Assembly: GCF_029717145.1 (NCBI RefSeq)
Contig: NZ_CP099222.1
Coordinates: 3,100,001-3,164,000 of the forward strand
Length of the DNA: 64,000 bases
Source: Citrobacter freundii
GTDB lineage: Bacteria > Pseudomonadota > Gammaproteobacteria > Enterobacterales > Enterobacteriaceae
Reading direction: 5' to 3'
Both the position numbers and the translations under genes were made by a program. Position 1 is the stretch's first letter. Each line of letters starts with the position of its first letter. Under the pieces are notes generated by a model, which was not told the DNA's origin, made no database searches, and saw only the letters and a program-made list of their open reading frames with translations. Positions 25,285 to 34,566 of this stretch are shown one piece after another.

Positions 25285-26196
25285 TTAGTCCTCAATCATG
25301 CGTGCATATTCTTCCGTCAGGAAATCCACTAATGCGCGCACCGAGGGCAATAACCCCCTACGCGATGGAAAGACCGCGTGAATAATCTCCCGCCTCGGTT
25401 CCCAGCCATCCAGCAATGCCACCAGCTCCCCTGCGGCTAATTGATCCTTGACCATTAACTGCGGGAGTTGCACCACGCCTACCCCGGCAACCGCGGCCTC
25501 GCGCAGCGCCAGCATATCTGTGGTGATCATACGCGGTGTAAAATGTACTTCCGCGCGGGCCCCCTGTGGGCCAAACAACTCCCAACGATGAACATGTTTC
25601 CCCGCCGCCAGACTCAGCCCGGGCCAACGGGTCAGCTCTGCCGGGGCGTGTAATGTCCCCATCTGCTCAACCAATCGCGGGCTGGCATACAGCCGGTGCC
25701 CCCTGTCAGCAAGCACCCGCATGACCAAATCACTGTCTTCAAGAGGACGAGGTCGGACGCGAATCGCCACATCCAGACCTTCTCCGACAACGTCGACGCG
25801 GCGATTCGTGGCTTCAAGCTGTACTGCGACATCCGGATAACGCGCCATGAACCGGGCCAGCATGGGGCCGATATGGACATGCAACAGCGTCACCGGGCAC
25901 GTCAGTTTAACAATGCCACGTGGCTCAACCTGCAACGCCGCAATGGCATCCTGTGCCGCCTGCGCCTCCACCAACATCGCCTTACAGTGTTCGTAAAAGG
26001 TCTGTCCGACCTCCGTGACATTAAACTGCCGGGTTGTTCGCTGAATCAAACGCACCCCCAGTCTCTCCTCCAGTTGCGCAATACGCCGACTGAGTTTGGA
26101 TTTGGGCTCATCAAGCGCACGGCCTGCCGCTGCGAATCCTCCCTCTTCGACAACATGCACAAACCATGCGAAATCATTGAGATCCAGCTTCGTCAT
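25285..26196 (-). CDS. LysR-family transcriptional regulator
   Basis: This 303-aa protein has an N-terminal winged helix-turn-helix (FAAAGRALDEPKSKLSRRIA, residues ~20-40) and a periplasmic-binding-like effector domain. It is divergent from the pirin gene with about 110 bases between starts, the usual arrangement for a LysR regulator and its target. It therefore probably controls the pirin and isochorismatase-like pair. The effector is unknown. It belongs to the branch that includes DmlR-like regulators; I do not assign a symbol. Confidence 0.85.
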   Translation of the reverse strand: MTKLDLNDFAWFVHVVEEGGFAAAGRALDEPKSKLSRRIAQLEERLGVRLIQRTTRQFNVTEVGQTFYEHCKAMLVEAQAAQDAIAALQVEPRGIVKLTCPVTLLHVHIGPMLARFMARYPDVAVQLEATNRRVDVVGEGLDVAIRVRPRPLEDSDLVMRVLADRGHRLYASPRLVEQMGTLHAPAELTRWPGLSLAAGKHVHRWELFGPQGARAEVHFTPRMITTDMLALREAAVAGVGVVQLPQLMVKDQLAAGELVALLDGWEPRREIIHAVFPSRRGLLPSVRALVDFLTEEYARMIED

Positions 26197-26304
26197 CTTA
26201 TTGTCCTATTAATGAGACGGTGAGGACTATTTTAGCCACTACTCAGCTCGCTGTCATGGATATAAGCTTATTCACATCAAGATAACGCCACTGAGGAGAT
26301 ACAT

Positions 26305-27165
26305 ATGAAACACGTAACAGGCGTCTATACCGCACCTCGCCCACACTGGGTTGGCGATGGATTTCCAGTTCGCTCGATGTTCTCTTACCAGTCTCATGCT
26401 GAGCAGCTCAGTCCGTTCCTGCTGCTGGATTACGCGGGTCCGCATACCTTTACACCGGGTAATGAAAAGCGCGGCGTCGGTGAGCACCCGCACCGTGGTT
26501 TTGAAACAGTGACCATTGTTTACAGCGGTGAAGTTGAGCATCGCGACTCAACCGGGCGCGGCGGCATTATCGGTCCAGGCGATGTGCAGTGGATGACAGC
26601 AGGGGCCGGGATTTTACACGAAGAATTTCATTCGCCGGAATTTACCCGTAAGGGCGGCGAACTGGAAATGGTCCAGCTGTGGGTCAACCTGCCAGCCAAA
26701 GACAAAATGACCGTGCCGGGTTATCAGGGCATCAGCAGCGACGTTATTCCCACCGTCGACCTGCCAGATAACGCAGGTACCGTGCGCGTGATTGCGGGCA
26801 GCTATCAGGACACGAAGGGCCCCGCACATACCTTCTCACCGTTAAATGTGTGGGACATGCGCCTGCAAAGTAATCACCCGGTCACGCTGTCCCAACCGGA
26901 AGGATGGAGCACTGCGCTGGTGGTGCTGAAAGGCACGATCACCATCAACGGTGCCACCTCCGCGGGTGAGGCGCAGCTGGTGGTATTAAGCCAGCAGGGT
27001 AAAACCCTACATATCGAGGCCAGTAGCGACGCCAGCGTGCTGCTGCTGTCAGGCGAACCGTTAAATGAACCCATTGTCGGTTACGGTCCGTTTGTGATGA
27101 ACACAAAACAAGAGATCGCCGAAGCCGTACGCGATTTCAACTCCGGCCGTTTTGGCCAAATCTAA
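26305..27165 (+). CDS. Pirin family cupin protein
   Basis: This 286-aa bicupin has the pirin metal-site region [20 protein letters not shown] near residues 57-76, with the HPH pair and later glutamate and histidine ligands, then [12 protein letters not shown]. Some pirins act as quercetin dioxygenases; the substrate here is unknown. A GAGGAG ribosome site precedes the ATG. It is followed 16 bases later by the isochorismatase-like gene, so the two are likely one operon under the divergent LysR gene. Confidence 0.88.
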   Translation: MKHVTGVYTAPRPHWVGDGFPVRSMFSYQSHAEQLSPFLLLDYAGPHTFTPGNEKRGVGEHPHRGFETVTIVYSGEVEHRDSTGRGGIIGPGDVQWMTAGAGILHEEFHSPEFTRKGGELEMVQLWVNLPAKDKMTVPGYQGISSDVIPTVDLPDNAGTVRVIAGSYQDTKGPAHTFSPLNVWDMRLQSNHPVTLSQPEGWSTALVVLKGTITINGATSAGEAQLVVLSQQGKTLHIEASSDASVLLLSGEPLNEPIVGYGPFVMNTKQEIAEAVRDFNSGRFGQI

Positions 27166-27181
27166 AGCGAAGGAGAATACG

Positions 27182-27859
27182 ATGTCCAGTCCTGCAAATT
27201 TTAATGGTTCACGCCCGGTTATCGACGTAGATGATGCCGTGATGCTGCTTATCGATCACCAGAGCGGTCTTTTTCAGACCGTCGGTGATATGCCAATGCC
27301 CGAACTGCGTGCCCGTGCCGCTGCGCTGGCAAAAATAGCCACCCTGGCGAAGATGCCGGTGATCACCACCGCCTCCGTTCCACAGGGACCCAACGGCCCG
27401 TTGATTCCGGAAATCCACGCCAATGCGCCCCATGCTCAGTACGTGGCGCGCAAAGGCGAGATCAACGCCTGGGATAACGAAGACTTTGTTAAAGCCGTCA
27501 AAGCAACGGGTCGTAAAACGCTGATTATCGCCGGTACCATTACCAGCGTTTGCATGGCTTTCCCGGCCATCAGCGCGGTAGCGGAAGGGTATAAAGTGTT
27601 TGCCGTCATTGACGCTTCCGGCACTTACAGCAAGATGGCGCAGGAAATCACGTTGGCGCGAGTGGTACAGGCAGGCGTGGTGCCAATGGATACCGCAGCC
27701 GTTGCGTCTGAAATACAGCGGACCTGGAACCGGGAAGATGCCGCTGAATGGGCGGAAGTGTATACCAAAATCTTCCCAGCCTATCAGCTGCTGATCGAAA
27801 GCTACAGCAAGGCTCAGGAAGTCGTCACCAACGGTGAAAAACTGGACTCTCAGCGCTAA
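27182..27859 (+). CDS. Isochorismatase-like hydrolase (YcaC family)
   Basis: A 225-aa cysteine hydrolase of the isochorismatase superfamily. The triad is visible as Asp in LLIDHQ, Lys in ARKGEINAW and Cys in TSVCMAF. The [16 protein letters not shown] stretch is shared with E. coli YcaC, but the protein is clearly divergent, so it may be a paralogue and the symbol is withheld. The physiological substrate of YcaC is unknown. The start at MSSPANFNG is chosen because AAGGAGAA lies just upstream; a start ten codons earlier overlaps the pirin gene. Confidence 0.88.
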   Translation: MSSPANFNGSRPVIDVDDAVMLLIDHQSGLFQTVGDMPMPELRARAAALAKIATLAKMPVITTASVPQGPNGPLIPEIHANAPHAQYVARKGEINAWDNEDFVKAVKATGRKTLIIAGTITSVCMAFPAISAVAEGYKVFAVIDASGTYSKMAQEITLARVVQAGVVPMDTAAVASEIQRTWNREDAAEWAEVYTKIFPAYQLLIESYSKAQEVVTNGEKLDSQR

Positions 27860-27935
27860 TCATGTTCTCTGCGCCTGTCCGGGCGCAGAATATGTCTATT
27901 GCGTAACCAAACGAGAGTGAAGACGTAAATTCTGC

Positions 27936-27964
27936 TTGACCGTTTTAGCGCAACTCCCTATAGT
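27936..27964 (+). promoter_or_regulatory. Sigma-70 promoter of tRNA-Ser
   Basis: TTGACC and TATAGT are separated by exactly 17 bases. The GC-rich stretch after the -10 (GCGCCCCG) is the discriminator type found at stringently controlled stable-RNA promoters. The tRNA starts 44 bases after the -10. Confidence 0.85.
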
Positions 27965-28007
27965 AGCGCCCCGTTGCCCCCCAAGCGGTCAGGCAGCAAT
28001 ACAATAC

Positions 28008-28095
28008 GGTGAGGTGTCCGAGTGGCTGAAGGAGCACGCCTGGAAAGTGTGTATACGGCAACGTATCGAGGGTTCGAACCCCTCTCTCACCGCCA
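28008..28095 (+). tRNA. tRNA-Ser (anticodon GGA)
   Basis: This 88-base tRNA has a GGTGAGG/CCTCTCACC-type acceptor pairing, a long variable arm, a TTCGAAC T-loop and an encoded CCA end. The anticodon GGA lies at 28042-28044 and reads UCC and UCU. The sequence is almost that of E. coli serW/serX. By position, close to infA and on the same strand, it corresponds to serW. Confidence 0.97.
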
Positions 28096-28107
28096 CATTT
28101 GAGAAAG

Positions 28108-28137
28108 AGCTCGTACGCAAGTACGGGCTTTTTTTTC
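28108..28137 (+). terminator. Terminator after tRNA-Ser
   Basis: AGCTCGTAC and GTACGGGCT pair around GCAA, followed by a run of T. Confidence 0.9.
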
Positions 28138-28232
28138 GTCTATTGCATTTACCGAATGCGGCCAACAACCCGCATCCATCCTTAGACCTGACAAGCGAAG
28201 CGTCATCAGGCATTCCCTGCGAAGAAAAGAAA

Positions 28233-29360
28233 CTATTGTCGGCTGAGCAGCGTCAATACTTCATAGTGCGCGGTGTGCGGGAACATATCGAAAAGTTGAA
28301 CCCGTTCTATGCGATAGCCTGGCAGCTCGCCAATATCCTTCGCCATGCTTTGCGCATTACAGCTGGAGTAGATGATAAACGGCGGTGCCATGTTGGAAAG
28401 ATAATCACACAGGGGTTTACCAATGCCCCGACGCGGCGGATTCACCAGCACCAGATCCGGAACGTCTTCCTGTGTCGTCGCGAATTGAGTCGAATCGAGC
28501 GCTTGAAAGTGCAGATTCTGTAACCCCAACGTCTGCGCAGATTGTTTCGCACAGGCGATCGCCTCTGGTGCGATCTCGATACCCGTCAGTTTCATCTGCG
28601 GCGTAGCGCAATGCAGGCCAAAACCGCCAACACCACAAAACAGATCCCACATATGGTTGACCGAAAGCTGACGCACCCAATCGCGAGCCGTGGCATACAA
28701 ACGCTCAGCCACTACCGGGTTGGTTTGAAAGAAACTCTGCGGGCGGATCCACAGCGGTACATCATTAAAACGTTCAGCCAGCGCCTGCTGCTCCGTCAGG
28801 AAGATTTCTGTCTCCCCTTCCATAATCGCCATATGCACCGGCTGGATATTGACCGTTATCACCTTTAACTGCGGTAACTGCGCCTGCAGCCACGGCAACG
28901 CCGCGCGCAGTTGGCTCAGCTTAGCCTCTGAGCGTAAGACAAAACGCAGCATCATACCGCCGTCAAACTGGCTTTCCGTTAACAGCACATATTTCAGTTC
29001 GCCCCGCTTACGCGCTACGTTGTAAGGCGTCAACCCGGCACGGGCGATAAAGGGTTTTAGTGCGGCAAATACCGGCGCAAATGAGGCAGGATAAAGCGGA
29101 CAGTCGCACAAATCTTCAGGTGTACCGTCACGATGCAGCATGCCCAACAGCGGTTTTTCCACGCTACCGCTCACCACCATTTTGGCTTTATTACGAAAAG
29201 CGCTCTCCGGGCCAACGACGGGCGCGCACCACTCCCTGACCGAGTAGTCGGCAAGAAGAGTCTGGAGATCGGCCATTTTTGCACGGAGTTGATCGCCAAC
29301 GGGCTGTGTTATCCACTGACAGGAACGACAGCGATCGGCGTCATAAAGAGCGCACTGCAT
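28233..29360 (-). CDS. rlmC: 23S rRNA (uracil(747)-C(5))-methyltransferase
   Basis: RlmC makes m5U747 in 23S rRNA using S-adenosylmethionine. Four cysteines for an iron-sulfur cluster are seen near the N-terminus ([14 protein letters not shown] and CDCPLYPAS). The SAM motif is [13 protein letters not shown], and the catalytic cysteine lies in YSSCNAQ. The 375-aa length equals E. coli RlmC. In K-12 it is followed, beyond its 3' end, by artJ; here the tRNA-Ser is next. Confidence 0.97.
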   Translation of the reverse strand: MQCALYDADRCRSCQWITQPVGDQLRAKMADLQTLLADYSVREWCAPVVGPESAFRNKAKMVVSGSVEKPLLGMLHRDGTPEDLCDCPLYPASFAPVFAALKPFIARAGLTPYNVARKRGELKYVLLTESQFDGGMMLRFVLRSEAKLSQLRAALPWLQAQLPQLKVITVNIQPVHMAIMEGETEIFLTEQQALAERFNDVPLWIRPQSFFQTNPVVAERLYATARDWVRQLSVNHMWDLFCGVGGFGLHCATPQMKLTGIEIAPEAIACAKQSAQTLGLQNLHFQALDSTQFATTQEDVPDLVLVNPPRRGIGKPLCDYLSNMAPPFIIYSSCNAQSMAKDIGELPGYRIERVQLFDMFPHTAHYEVLTLLSRQ

Positions 29361-29400
29361 AAGAAAACCTTCAAATTAACCGGGGCGAAGATTATACACA

Positions 29401-29910
29401 TTATTGCAGACGGAAGAACCGTCGACTGGATGCCGGAACAAACAGCAACAACAGCACCAGCATATCCGGTAATTTCTGCATCACCAGCGTGCGAAAAATT
29501 TCACGCTTCGATTCACCCGCAATACTGAACAGCTCGGGATAACCATAACCTAACGATGCCGCCCACAAATAACCGGAGGCCACCACCTGGGTAAACAGAT
29601 AAATCCAGCGCGCCCAGTTACGTCCTTTGACCAATGAAAAGGCACAGTAAATTTCGATAAACACCAGTATCAGACTGCTTAAAAACACCAGCGTTAAATT
29701 CCAGGTCTGCACGCTACGCTGGATAAATGCCATTGTCCCGCTCACACCCAACGTATTGAAAATCATCAACAGATCGAGGCCGCGGATCATAATAATAGCG
29801 AGCGCCGCCACCTGCACTAAAGCAGGAACGTTTAAGCGAGCATGTGATGTGGATGATTTCTTAAAAAATCCCAACGCGTCGTCTTCCGTGAAAACGGTGC
29901 AGCGCCACAT
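29401..29910 (-). CDS. ybjO: Inner-membrane protein YbjO
   Basis: A small protein (169 aa from this start) with about four hydrophobic segments, matching the DUF2593 family member YbjO of E. coli (162 aa); function unknown. The codon that aligns with the E. coli initiator, seven codons in, is ACG here, followed by EDDALGFFKK. I therefore use the only in-frame upstream ATG (29910), although no strong ribosome site is seen for either. It sits just after potI. Confidence 0.88.
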   Translation of the reverse strand: MWRCTVFTEDDALGFFKKSSTSHARLNVPALVQVAALAIIMIRGLDLLMIFNTLGVSGTMAFIQRSVQTWNLTLVFLSSLILVFIEIYCAFSLVKGRNWARWIYLFTQVVASGYLWAASLGYGYPELFSIAGESKREIFRTLVMQKLPDMLVLLLLFVPASSRRFFRLQ

Positions 29911-29946
29911 GCTGCACCGGGTAGAGGTTGGCAGATTTTAGTTTTT

Positions 29947-30792
29947 TCAGCCGCGTCTTGCACGCTGGATATCGCGCAACCGCTGCTTTTCTGTCCGGGC
30001 CATCAGGTACCACGCGATAAATCCGATAATTCCTACCACGCCAAGAATCAGCGTCGCCAGCGCGTTAATTTCTGGATTAACCCCCATACGTACGCTGGAG
30101 AACACCAGCATCGGCAACGTCGTCGCCCCAGGACCGGAAACAAAGCTGGCGATAACCAGATCGTCAAGCGACAGGGTGAAAGCCAACAACCAGCCGGAAA
30201 TCACCGCCGGCATAATCATCGGCAGCGTGATGACAAAGAAGACCTTCAGCGGCGTGGCGCCAAGATCCATCGCCGCTTCTTCGATGGAGTGATCCAGTTC
30301 GCGCAAACGCGAGGAGATAACAACCGCCACATACGCCGTACAGAAAGTGACGTGCGCCAGCCAGATGGTTAACATCCCGCGATCTGCCGGCCAGCCAATA
30401 GCATGCGCCATGGCGACAAACAGCAACAACAGCGACAGGCCGGTGATGACATCCGGCATAACCAGCGGCGCTGTTATCATAAAGGCAAAGCCATTCGAAC
30501 CCCGGAAACGACCAAAGCGCACCAGCACCACCGCAGCAATCGTGCCGAGGATCGACGCCATCGTCGCCGCACAGGCAGCGATGGTCAAACTCATCCCGAC
30601 AGCGCTTATCATTGCAGTATCGTGGAGCAATTCACCGTACCAGCGCGTTGACCACCCTGCCCAGACCGTCACCAGTTTGGAGCTGTTAAACGAATAGATA
30701 ACCAGCATCAGCATCGGCGCGTACAGGAAAGTGAACCCTATGACCAGGATAAAAATACGCCACGGTGAGCGAACGACGGGTAAATTATTCAT
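29947..30792 (-). CDS. potI: Putrescine ABC transporter permease PotI
   Basis: This 281-aa inner-membrane permease pairs with PotH to form the channel of the PotFGHI putrescine importer. Six hydrophobic segments are seen, with the EAA-loop region EEAAMDLGATPLKVFFVITLP that contacts the ATPase. Its ATG overlaps the potH stop by four bases, so the two are coupled. Confidence 0.97.
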   Translation of the reverse strand: MNNLPVVRSPWRIFILVIGFTFLYAPMLMLVIYSFNSSKLVTVWAGWSTRWYGELLHDTAMISAVGMSLTIAACAATMASILGTIAAVVLVRFGRFRGSNGFAFMITAPLVMPDVITGLSLLLLFVAMAHAIGWPADRGMLTIWLAHVTFCTAYVAVVISSRLRELDHSIEEAAMDLGATPLKVFFVITLPMIMPAVISGWLLAFTLSLDDLVIASFVSGPGATTLPMLVFSSVRMGVNPEINALATLILGVVGIIGFIAWYLMARTEKQRLRDIQRARRG

Positions 30793-31742
30793 CCGTGTTC
30801 CCCCACACTTTTTTGCTGATATTTATGGAACCACATGATCGGCACAATCAATAACAGCAGCATAATAATGGCCACAGCCGACGCCACCGGCCAGTCACGG
30901 TTATTGAAAAACTCCTGCCACAACACACGGCCAATCATAATGCTGTCCGGCCCGCCCAGCAGTTCAGGGATCACAAACTCCCCGACCGCCGGGATAAACA
31001 CCAGCATTGAGCCTGCGATGATCCCACCTTTGGTCAACGGCACGATCACGCTAAAGAACGTTTTCAGCGGTCGGGCCCCAAGATCCAGCGCCGCTTCCAC
31101 CAGCGAATAGTCGATACGTGTCAACGCGGTGTAGATCGGCAGTACCATAAACGGCAAATATGCATAAACAATCCCGATATAGACCGCCAGATTGGTGTGC
31201 AGGATCGTCAGCGGCTGATCGATAATTCCCAGCCACATCAGAAAATTATTCAGGATCCCGTTATTTTTCAGGATCCCCATCCAGGCATACACGCGAATCA
31301 AAAACGAGGTCCAGGAAGGCAGGATCACCAGCAACAGCAGAATATTCCGCGTTGACGGTTTGCTGTGTGCCACAGCCCATGCCAGTGGATATCCCAGTAG
31401 CAAACAGCAGATCGTCGAAATCCCCGCCACCTGCAACGACTGCAAGTAAGCATCAACATACAGCGGGTCAGCCGTCAGTTGCAGGAAGTTGCCAACATTA
31501 AGCGTGATGGAGAGCTGGTCGTCTGCCCATGATATAAGGTCAGAATACGGGGGTATCGCCCGCGCCATCTCAGAAAAAGAGATCTTAAAGACGATTAAAA
31601 ATGGCAGCAAAAACAGCAGAATCAGCCAGATATACGGCAGCGCAATCACCACCTTGCGCCCATGCTTCATCTGCATCCGCGACATAAACAGCGTGAAACG
31701 GCTCGCGTTGTCCACGCGCGCCGGAGGTTCAAGTGTACGCAT
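30789..31742 (-). CDS. potH: Putrescine ABC transporter permease PotH
   Basis: The second permease of the putrescine importer. I choose the ATG at MRTLEPPARV because GGAG lies at good distance and the 317-aa product equals E. coli PotH; a GTG two codons earlier is possible. The EAA loop VEAALDLGARPLKTFFSVIVP is present. It lies between potG and potI in the usual operon. Confidence 0.96.
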   Translation of the reverse strand: MRTLEPPARVDNASRFTLFMSRMQMKHGRKVVIALPYIWLILLFLLPFLIVFKISFSEMARAIPPYSDLISWADDQLSITLNVGNFLQLTADPLYVDAYLQSLQVAGISTICCLLLGYPLAWAVAHSKPSTRNILLLLVILPSWTSFLIRVYAWMGILKNNGILNNFLMWLGIIDQPLTILHTNLAVYIGIVYAYLPFMVLPIYTALTRIDYSLVEAALDLGARPLKTFFSVIVPLTKGGIIAGSMLVFIPAVGEFVIPELLGGPDSIMIGRVLWQEFFNNRDWPVASAVAIIMLLLLIVPIMWFHKYQQKSVGEHG

Positions 31743-31751
31743 TTTCACTCC

Positions 31752-32885
31752 TTAAACCGTCAACACTACGCAACTGTCCGCATCCCAACACAAACGCACC
31801 TCATCGCCCCAGGTCGGTAACCCCTTACGGTAGCGATGTTCGTTTTGTAGCTGGGCACTCAACATCTGGCCGCTTTTTAAACGCACGTGGTACACTGACA
31901 AATCACCGAGATAGGCAATGTGCACCACTTCCCCCACCGCAAAGTTATAGCCATCTGCCGGTGGAGTCTCACAGAGCATAATTTTTTCCGGACGCAGCGC
32001 GACGTACACCGGGACGTTATCAACGATGGAGGCATCAGCATCGACTTTCAGCGGATGGACCAGCCCCGGAGAGTCAATGATCAGGCCGTCTTCCTGACGC
32101 GCTTTCAGTAGCCCCTCGAACACGTTTACCGAGCCAATAAATTCCGCGCTATAGCGGGTGGTCGGGTGCTCGTAAATCTCTTCAGGCTCGCCGATTTGCA
32201 CGAACTTGCCGCGATTCATGATCGCAATACGCCCCGCCATCGTCATGGCTTCTTCCTGATCGTGCGTTACCATCACACAGGTCGCACCCACACGTTCGAG
32301 GATATCGACCACTTCCAGTTGCATGCGGTCACGTAGCTTTTTATCCAGCGCCCCCATCGGTTCGTCCAGCAGCAGCAGTTTAGGACGTTTTGCCAGGCTG
32401 CGCGCCAGCGCCACACGCTGTCGCTGACCGCCGGAAAGCTGATGCGGTTTGCGTTTGGCAAATTCCTGCATATGCACCAGGCCCAGCATCTCGTTGACCC
32501 GGCTGGTAATTTCAGCTTTCGGCAACTTGTCCTGCTTCAGGCCAAAGGCAATGTTCTGCTCCACCGTCATATGTGGGAACAGCGCGTAGGACTGAAACAT
32601 CATATTAATCGGGCGCAGATACGGCGGGACGTGTGCTAAATCGACACCATCGAGCATAATTTGCCCGGTGGTCGGCAGTTCAAAGCCCGCCAGCATGCGC
32701 AGCAGGGTTGATTTGCCGCAGCCGGAGGCACCCAGCAGGGCAAATATTTCGCCTTTGTAGATAGTCAGGCTGACGTCATCGACGGCGTGCTGGCCATCGA
32801 AAGACTTGGTCAGATTACGAATTTCAAGCAGCGGGGTTAGCGCTTTGCGGGTCTTCGCCTGTGGGCGGGGGGTCGCATCATTCAC
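31752..32885 (-). CDS. potG: Putrescine ABC transporter ATP-binding protein PotG
   Basis: The ATPase that powers putrescine import. Walker A GASGCGKST, signature LSGGQRQ and Walker B LLLLDEP are visible, followed by a C-terminal regulatory TOBE-like domain. I take the GTG start (VNDATPRPQ), which has GGAGAG upstream and gives 377 aa as in E. coli. An ATG six codons earlier (32903) would give 383 aa. Confidence 0.95.
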   Translation of the reverse strand: MNDATPRPQAKTRKALTPLLEIRNLTKSFDGQHAVDDVSLTIYKGEIFALLGASGCGKSTLLRMLAGFELPTTGQIMLDGVDLAHVPPYLRPINMMFQSYALFPHMTVEQNIAFGLKQDKLPKAEITSRVNEMLGLVHMQEFAKRKPHQLSGGQRQRVALARSLAKRPKLLLLDEPMGALDKKLRDRMQLEVVDILERVGATCVMVTHDQEEAMTMAGRIAIMNRGKFVQIGEPEEIYEHPTTRYSAEFIGSVNVFEGLLKARQEDGLIIDSPGLVHPLKVDADASIVDNVPVYVALRPEKIMLCETPPADGYNFAVGEVVHIAYLGDLSVYHVRLKSGQMLSAQLQNEHRYRKGLPTWGDEVRLCWDADSCVVLTV

Positions 32886-33022
32886 GTGAGTGCTCTCCGG
32901 CATAAAACAAAGAAACAGTGCAAATAACGCACCAGCATGGTGCGTATTGCCGGGTTATGAGTGTTCAGGGTTCGGGTGTCCCGGCGGACTTACGCGCCGC
33001 CGGGTCATCTCCCTGACGCGGG

Positions 33023-34135
33023 TTATTTCCCGCTTTTCACCTTGGTCCAGGCACGAGTACGGACACGATCGATCTTCGGATCCTGTACTTTCAGAGTGAA
33101 CAACTTGGCTCGCACATCGGCCGGCGGGTAAATCCCCGGATTGTCACGAACTTCAGGGCTGACCAACGCCGTCGCCTCTTTGTTCGCGTTGGCGTAGAAC
33201 ACGTGGTCGGAAATATGGGCAATCACATCCGGACGCAGCAGATAGTTGAGGAACTGATACGCTTCGTCTTTATTTTTAGCATCCGCAGGCATGGCGAAAA
33301 CATCGAAGAACGCCATCGCCCCTTCTTTTGGAATTGAGAAGGAAATATTGACGCCATTTTTCGCTTCTTTCGCGCGATTAGCGGCCTGCCATACGTCCCC
33401 TGCCCAACCAATTGCCACGCAGCTATCACCGTTTGCCAGATCGTTAATGTATTGAGAAGAGTGGAAATAACGAATATTAGGACGCAGCTTCAACAGCAGA
33501 TCGGTTGCCGGTCCGGTGTAATCGTCCGCTTTGGTACTGTTGGGGTCTTTACCCAAGTAATTCAGCACGGTGGCAAACACTTCTTCGGGGGCATCAAGGA
33601 ACGAGACGCCGCAGCTTTTGAGTTTTTCCAAATTTTCCGGCTTCAGGATCAGATCCCAACTGTCGACCGGCGCATCCGCGCCCAGCACCGCCTTCACTTT
33701 ATCCACGTTGTAGCCAATACCGGTGGTTGCCCACATATACGGCATCGCAAACTTGTTGTCTGGATCGTGTTTCGCCACCAGCTTCAGCAATTCGGGATCG
33801 AGGTTTTTCCAGTCTGGCAGTTTACTTTTGTCCAGCGGTTGGAAAACACCCGCAGTAAGCTGACGCTCAAGGAAGCTGGCGGAAGGAACGACAAGGTCAA
33901 AGCCAGTGCTACCCGCCATGAGCTTACCTTCCAGTACTTCATTGGAGTCGAACACATCATAAACCACTTTAATGCCGGTCTCTTTTTCAAAATTAGCCAC
34001 CGTGTCGGGGGCGATATAATCAGACCAGTTATAAATATGCAGCGTTTTTTGTTCAGCAGCGAGCGTGCCGGCAGAGAGGGATATCAGAGCACCCGCAACC
34101 AGGCCTGATAACCATTTTTTATTTAAGGCGGTCAT
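33023..34135 (-). CDS. potF: Putrescine-binding periplasmic protein PotF
   Basis: The periplasmic receptor that delivers putrescine to PotGHI. A signal peptide is cleaved after TLAA, leaving EQKTLHIYNW. The 370-aa length and sequence match E. coli PotF, including the ligand-pocket region YNWSDYIAPD. It is the first gene of potFGHI, and a sigma-54-type promoter is seen upstream. Confidence 0.97.
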   Translation of the reverse strand: MTALNKKWLSGLVAGALISLSAGTLAAEQKTLHIYNWSDYIAPDTVANFEKETGIKVVYDVFDSNEVLEGKLMAGSTGFDLVVPSASFLERQLTAGVFQPLDKSKLPDWKNLDPELLKLVAKHDPDNKFAMPYMWATTGIGYNVDKVKAVLGADAPVDSWDLILKPENLEKLKSCGVSFLDAPEEVFATVLNYLGKDPNSTKADDYTGPATDLLLKLRPNIRYFHSSQYINDLANGDSCVAIGWAGDVWQAANRAKEAKNGVNISFSIPKEGAMAFFDVFAMPADAKNKDEAYQFLNYLLRPDVIAHISDHVFYANANKEATALVSPEVRDNPGIYPPADVRAKLFTLKVQDPKIDRVRTRAWTKVKSGK

Positions 34136-34194
34136 AATCTCTTTCCTTCTGAAAGTTCGTTAACAAACGAACAAAAAATTCACACTCTATGATA

Positions 34195-34210
34195 TGCAAG
34201 AAACGTGCAT
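34195..34210 (-). promoter_or_regulatory. Sigma-54-type -24/-12 promoter for potF
   Basis: On the minus strand ATGCACGTTTCTTGCA aligns with the sigma-54 consensus TGGCAC-N5-TTGCA, keeping GCACG and TTGCA but with TG in place of the GG doublet. NtrC control of potFGHI is known in E. coli; the placement is inferred. Confidence 0.5.
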
Positions 34211-34517
34211 ATTCTTTCATTCAGCACAAATAAGAAAAGAGGCTTCCCCTGTGCCGCTATGGCTCGCTGATAATCGCGGAATCATTCAACATGCATTGCG
34301 GTCGCATGCAGCCCATAAAGGGTTCATTGAAGGATGACGTTTATAAGCCTCGCCAGAATAACTTTAGCCAGGATTCGAGGATATAGCCCAGTTAAAAAAA
34401 CGTCTTTTATCAATTTTTTATGCAGGATTTATCTATGACATAAGGCAGAAGGCGCGGAAGCTAGGTGAATAATTCTTTAATAAAAGGTTAAATGCAGAAT
34501 AAAAATAGGGTAATACG

Positions 34518-34543
34518 CAACCGCTCTGGCAGCGGCTGCGCTT
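34518..34543 (-). terminator. Probable ybjN terminator
   Basis: On the minus strand GCGCAGCCGCT pairs with AGCGGTTGCG, followed by a T-rich stretch 15-25 bases on. The T tract is not immediate, so termination strength is uncertain. Confidence 0.5.
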
Positions 34544-34566
34544 TTGGCATCATTGCTCAGGAAATA

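Larger units (their letters stand above)
34136..34566. other. potF upstream region
   Basis: About 430 bases without a gene. It holds the probable potF promoter at 34195-34210, set within the 7-bp inverted repeat ATATGCA/TGCATAT at 34192-34212, and a ybjN-side hairpin at its far end. No other gene or repeat was seen. Confidence 0.6.
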
